A DNA stretch of 64,000 bases from Namhaeicola litoreus. Its GTDB lineage: Bacteria > Bacteroidota > Bacteroidia > Flavobacteriales > Flavobacteriaceae. The DNA lies in contig NZ_JBHTMY010000003.1 in assembly GCF_042679565.1 (NCBI RefSeq), positions 992,001 through 1,056,000 on the forward strand, given 5' to 3'. Position numbers and translations under genes: made by a program. The stretch's first letter is position 1. Each line of letters begins with the position of its first letter. Shown here in pieces: positions 61,385-64,000 of the stretch. The notes beneath the pieces are model-generated. The model was not told the DNA's origin and made no database searches. It saw nothing but the letters and a program-made list of their open reading frames with translations.

Positions 61385-62737
61385 TTATAATTTTCTCCAA
61401 TTGCCCTCAAAAGTGCAACCTTCGTATTTATCGTTTATTTTGATATAGGTATCAACTATTTTTTCTGTCGCCCATTTATCAACTGCCTCTGCCTTTTTCT
61501 TTTGAAGTGCCAAATCTTTTATCTTTACATAATCTCTAGATAAATCTGCTACATGAGATTCTGTTTTACTTTTAAGCACCAAAAATTTATACATTTTTTG
61601 TTGTTGTTGAGTTTCGTCGTAAAATACTTCAGAAAACTCTCCAGGCTTCAGATTAGATACACGAGCATACAACTCAGGATCCATTCTCGTCAATTCAAAA
61701 TGAGTATCGCTAGACATTGGATTAATCAAAAAACCTTTGTTTAACTTTGTATCTTTATCGTCCGTATATTTTAATACAGCCTCTTCAAAGGTGATTTTTT
61801 GCTTGAGTATGTCTTCTCTAATTTTAGTTAAACTGTCCTTTGCCTGATCTAATTCCTTTTGATCTATTTCGGGTTGCAGAAGTAAATGTCGAACATCCCT
61901 TTCTTTTCCTTTTACCTTTTCTACGATTAAAATGTGATACCCAAAATCAGATTTAAAAGGTTCTGAAATTTCTCCTTCATCCAAACTAAAGGCAGCTTCT
62001 TTAAATTCTTTTACAAACGGACTTTGTCTGGTAATGGTATATAATCCACTATTTTGGCTCACGCCTGGATCATCTGAATACAAGATCGCTTTCATGCTGA
62101 AACTCTCACCATTAATTACTTGATCACGAATTTCATTTAAGCGGGCCAAAATCCTTGCTTCTTCCTCAGGCGAGGGGTTTACATTGATAACAATTTGTGC
62201 CAATTCTATATCTGCGCCAAATTCTGGCAAGTTTCCGGATTCTTCCAAACTTTTGTAATATCTCTTTACTTCTTCGGGAGTTATGTCGATCTCAGAGGTG
62301 AGCTTTTGCTGCATTTTATTGATATACATTGCTTCTCTTTCTACATCTGCCAATTCCGCATTAAGATCTTTCATTGAGTCGAAACCATAATACTCTAGCA
62401 TTTTTTCAGGAGAACCAAGTTGTTGACTAAAATAACTCACTTTTCTTTGCACATTAGCACTTATTTCAGCCTCAGACACCACAATACTATCTATCACAGC
62501 ATGATGAGCTAATAATTTTCTATTCATTATTTGCTCCAACATTTCACAATCCGATATATCTGATTTCCCATCACTTTGTTGCAACAATTCTAGTTTAAAG
62601 GCCTCTACTTCTGAATCTAGCACAATATTCTTTCCTATAACAGTTGCAACTCCGTCAATTTTCACCTTCTCTTGAGCTGATAAAATACCAATCATAAACC
62701 CAAAAGCAACCGATACATATGTTAACTTCATTCTCAT
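61385..62737 (-). CDS. SurA-like periplasmic peptidyl-prolyl isomerase/chaperone
   Basis: Exported folding factor (450 aa from the ATG at 62737, one base after the upstream stop). The signal peptide is about residues 1-20. A SurA N-terminal chaperone domain (about 25-170) is followed by two parvulin-like domains (DIELAQIVINVNPSPEE to YHILIVEKVKGKERDVRHLLL, and the TKLNKGFLINPMSSD to VFYDE half). It should guide outer-membrane proteins to the BAM complex. A 5' extension of 19 codons would overlap the preceding gene and has no signal-peptide character, so it is excluded. Confidence 0.88.
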   Translation of the reverse strand: MRMKLTYVSVAFGFMIGILSAQEKVKIDGVATVIGKNIVLDSEVEAFKLELLQQSDGKSDISDCEMLEQIMNRKLLAHHAVIDSIVVSEAEISANVQRKVSYFSQQLGSPEKMLEYYGFDSMKDLNAELADVEREAMYINKMQQKLTSEIDITPEEVKRYYKSLEESGNLPEFGADIELAQIVINVNPSPEEEARILARLNEIRDQVINGESFSMKAILYSDDPGVSQNSGLYTITRQSPFVKEFKEAAFSLDEGEISEPFKSDFGYHILIVEKVKGKERDVRHLLLQPEIDQKELDQAKDSLTKIREDILKQKITFEEAVLKYTDDKDTKLNKGFLINPMSSDTHFELTRMDPELYARVSNLKPGEFSEVFYDETQQQQKMYKFLVLKSKTESHVADLSRDYVKIKDLALQKKKAEAVDKWATEKIVDTYIKINDKYEGCTFEGNWRKL

Positions 62738-62738
62738 T

Positions 62739-63566
62739 TTAATATGCTTCAAATTTTTTATTTTTAACTGCCTCAGACAGCAGTGATTTTTCAATATCTT
62801 TAAAAAGATCTAACTTTCTCTTATGTAAAATCATTTTTTTAACCATAGGCTCTACATAACTCTTTGGCGCTGTTTCATTTACATAAAGCACATCTTTAAA
62901 AGCCACCAAATATACTCCTAATGAATCTTCTTTTTTGAGAAATTTCTCTTTTTTTACTTTGTCTTCTTCTAATAAAAAGGGTAATTTGTTTGTTACCGAT
63001 TTATAACTCACCCAAATTGAATCGTTCAAATTAAATGATTTCAACTCGAGCTTTCTATCATTTAATTCTTCCAAATCTTGTTTGTCATCACTTTTAAACA
63101 ATTTTTCAAACTCATCCGCATTTTTTAGTTTCTTATCAAACAAGATAAATTTCACCCTAACCAAGTCTTCACTCAACCTATAAATATCCTTATTGGCGAG
63201 ATAAAAAGTTTCGATATCAGACTCAGTTACAACCGTGTCTAAAAGCTTGTTCAATAGCGCTTCCTTATATCTTTCTATCAGTAATTCCTTTTTATAGTTT
63301 TCAACAAGTTTATCTATATCCTCCTGCTCATCCCCAACATTCAATTTTGCCTTTTCCAACAACAATTCATTGGTTGCCCAATTATTGATGATACTAGATC
63401 TTAGCTGAATGCTGTCATCATAAGTATAATTTGAAGGCAAATATGCTTGAAAATCTTGCTTACTTAAGTATTGATTATTTAAGCGAGCAACTGCGTTTTC
63501 AGCCGGTAATTCTTTTTTACAACTGACGAACAAAATGGTTATCAATATAAAAATCGCTATCCTCAT
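62739..63566 (-). CDS. SurA-N-like lipoprotein
   Basis: A 275-residue lipoprotein (lipobox FVSC near residues 13-16, then KKELPAEN). The helical pattern resembles a SurA-type chaperone domain (AVARLNNQYLSKQDFQAYLP; ELLIERYKEALLNKLL; TESDIETFYLANKDIYRLSED). No parvulin catalytic domain follows, so it is probably a chaperone without isomerase activity. It sits between two isomerase genes, with a 4 bp overlap upstream and a 1 bp gap downstream, so all are co-transcribed. Confidence 0.78.
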   Translation of the reverse strand: MRIAIFILITILFVSCKKELPAENAVARLNNQYLSKQDFQAYLPSNYTYDDSIQLRSSIINNWATNELLLEKAKLNVGDEQEDIDKLVENYKKELLIERYKEALLNKLLDTVVTESDIETFYLANKDIYRLSEDLVRVKFILFDKKLKNADEFEKLFKSDDKQDLEELNDRKLELKSFNLNDSIWVSYKSVTNKLPFLLEEDKVKKEKFLKKEDSLGVYLVAFKDVLYVNETAPKSYVEPMVKKMILHKRKLDLFKDIEKSLLSEAVKNKKFEAY

Positions 63567-64000
63567 TGATTCATTTCTAATGTTTTCTTCATTTGTTTCA
63601 CTACTTTCTTATTCCATTTTATTTCGTGCGTCTCTTTCAGAGAGGCGATCCATTCCCTTTCCAAATTATTTTGAAAATCGTTGACTACCTGACCACGGCA
63701 TTCCTCCAATTTCTTTTGTCTTGGCGGCTTTATTTCAAGAACATCAATCACGGTGTAATGATTTTTATCCTCTTCATATACTTCGGAAACTCCAACTTTT
63801 AAATCAAATGCATCCGGTAATTTAGTACTTGGAATCTCAATTAAACTTTCATTGAACAAAACATGAATGGTGGCTCCTTCATTTACTTCTTCCTTAATTT
63901 CTTCCATTGACATTTTTTCTTGTAACAACTTGCGCACTTGTTCTGCGTAAAATTTCTCATTGCAATTTGCAATAATACAATGTGCAGTTTGTTTCCAAAA
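63563..64000 (-). CDS. PpiC/SurA-family peptidyl-prolyl isomerase, C-terminal part
   Basis: The 3' end of a gene that runs past the window edge. The frame is open to base 64000 (FWKQTAHCIIANCNEKFYAEQ upstream of the GTG at 63937), so that GTG is not the start. The visible part is the last 145 residues: a helical segment, a strand block (LKVGVSEVYEEDKNHYTVIDVLE), a PPRQKKLEECRGQVVNDFQ helix and a C-terminal IKWNKKVVKQMKK. This resembles the end of a large PpiC isomerase that heads the flavobacterial folding operon. The catalytic domain is out of view. Confidence 0.75.
   Translation of the reverse strand, partial: FWKQTAHCIIANCNEKFYAEQVRKLLQEKMSMEEIKEEVNEGATIHVLFNESLIEIPSTKLPDAFDLKVGVSEVYEEDKNHYTVIDVLEIKPPRQKKLEECRGQVVNDFQNNLEREWIASLKETHEIKWNKKVVKQMKKTLEMNQ

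Noticed and set aside
62738..62794. A 19-codon N-terminal extension of the SurA-like protein.
   Set aside because: It overlaps the end of the upstream lipoprotein gene; the ATG one base after that gene's stop gives a proper signal peptide.
1..64000. Search for defence systems, toxins, prophage, transposases, integrons and CRISPR.
   Set aside because: No gene with such motifs, no long direct repeats and no abrupt change in base composition or gene style was noticed by eye; the window appears to be core chromosome.

Overview
The window is a chromosomal segment of a Bacteroidota, almost certainly a member of the family Flavobacteriaceae. The evidence is the AT-rich sequence, the Bacteroidota-type promoter -7 box (TAnnTTTG) in front of many genes, a fused CcoN-CcoO cbb3 oxidase, lineage-typical families (DUF6495, DUF4258-type, ComF beside an Ig-like lipoprotein, SurA-type chaperones in tandem) and a TonB-dependent Oar-like receptor. 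Gene density is high. No intergenic gap exceeds about 300 bp, and I see no rRNA, tRNA, insertion sequence, prophage, CRISPR or defence island. It reads as core genome rather than an accessory region.

Layout. 1-9.8 kb: the 3' part of mutL, two rhomboid genes in tandem, a membrane-anchored endonuclease/exonuclease/phosphatase-fold protein, the tRNA methylthiotransferase mtaB, a small alpha/beta hydrolase, rfbC and a lytic transglycosylase; convergent to these are an Ig-like lipoprotein and comF. 9.8-20.4 kb: a coiled-coil membrane protein, glyS, a serine hydrolase, an FKBP-type lipoprotein with a calcium-type Asp repeat tail, typA, a membrane-anchored metallophosphoesterase, proline dehydrogenase and aroB. 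20.4-26.8 kb: yidC, gamma-glutamyltransferase, acpH, ornithine aminotransferase and an Fnr/Crp regulator. 26.8-36.9 kb: a complete cbb3 oxidase locus (ccoI, ccoS, ccoNO, ccoQ, ccoP, ccoG, ccoH, a SafE/DsbD_2-like membrane protein) running without a break into two tandem PPK2 polyphosphate kinases. ccoS and ccoQ are very short genes that I read directly from the DNA. 36.9-45.2 kb: lgt, a pirin-MarR-flavin reductase operon, an acyl-CoA carboxylase beta subunit, yebC, tsaE, ald, a DUF4258-type protein, a zinc-less class III sirtuin and a DUF6495 protein. 45.2-53.6 kb: an Oar-like TonB receptor, the rpsF-rpsR-rplI operon, a sterol-desaturase family protein, priA and a third rhomboid. 53.7-64 kb: an LpxL-like acyltransferase, a DUF1697 protein, a class V aminotransferase, glmM, rpsA, moxR and three SurA/PpiC-family periplasmic folding genes, the last cut by the window end.

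How the parts fit. The Fnr regulator lies divergent to the cbb3 locus and probably responds to low oxygen. The locus holds the oxidase and its copper, haem and assembly factors, and may be co-transcribed with polyP-dependent nucleotide kinases. Proline dehydrogenase, ornithine aminotransferase, alanine dehydrogenase and gamma-glutamyltransferase point to growth on amino acids and peptides. LpxL-like, GlmM, Lgt, YidC, SurA and the lytic transglycosylase serve envelope assembly.

The most unusual object is ribosomal protein S1 (58071-60233). It carries an extra N-terminal domain of about 110 residues that I recognise as DUF2853, a family I know as a small stand-alone protein, joined by an acidic linker to six S1 repeats. 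Other observations worth checking are the PPK2 pair linked to the cbb3 genes, an Asp-rich repeat tail on an FKBP lipoprotein, a palindrome at the MarR operon promoter, and -7 boxes that end only a few bases before start codons. I found no other candidate for an undescribed system.
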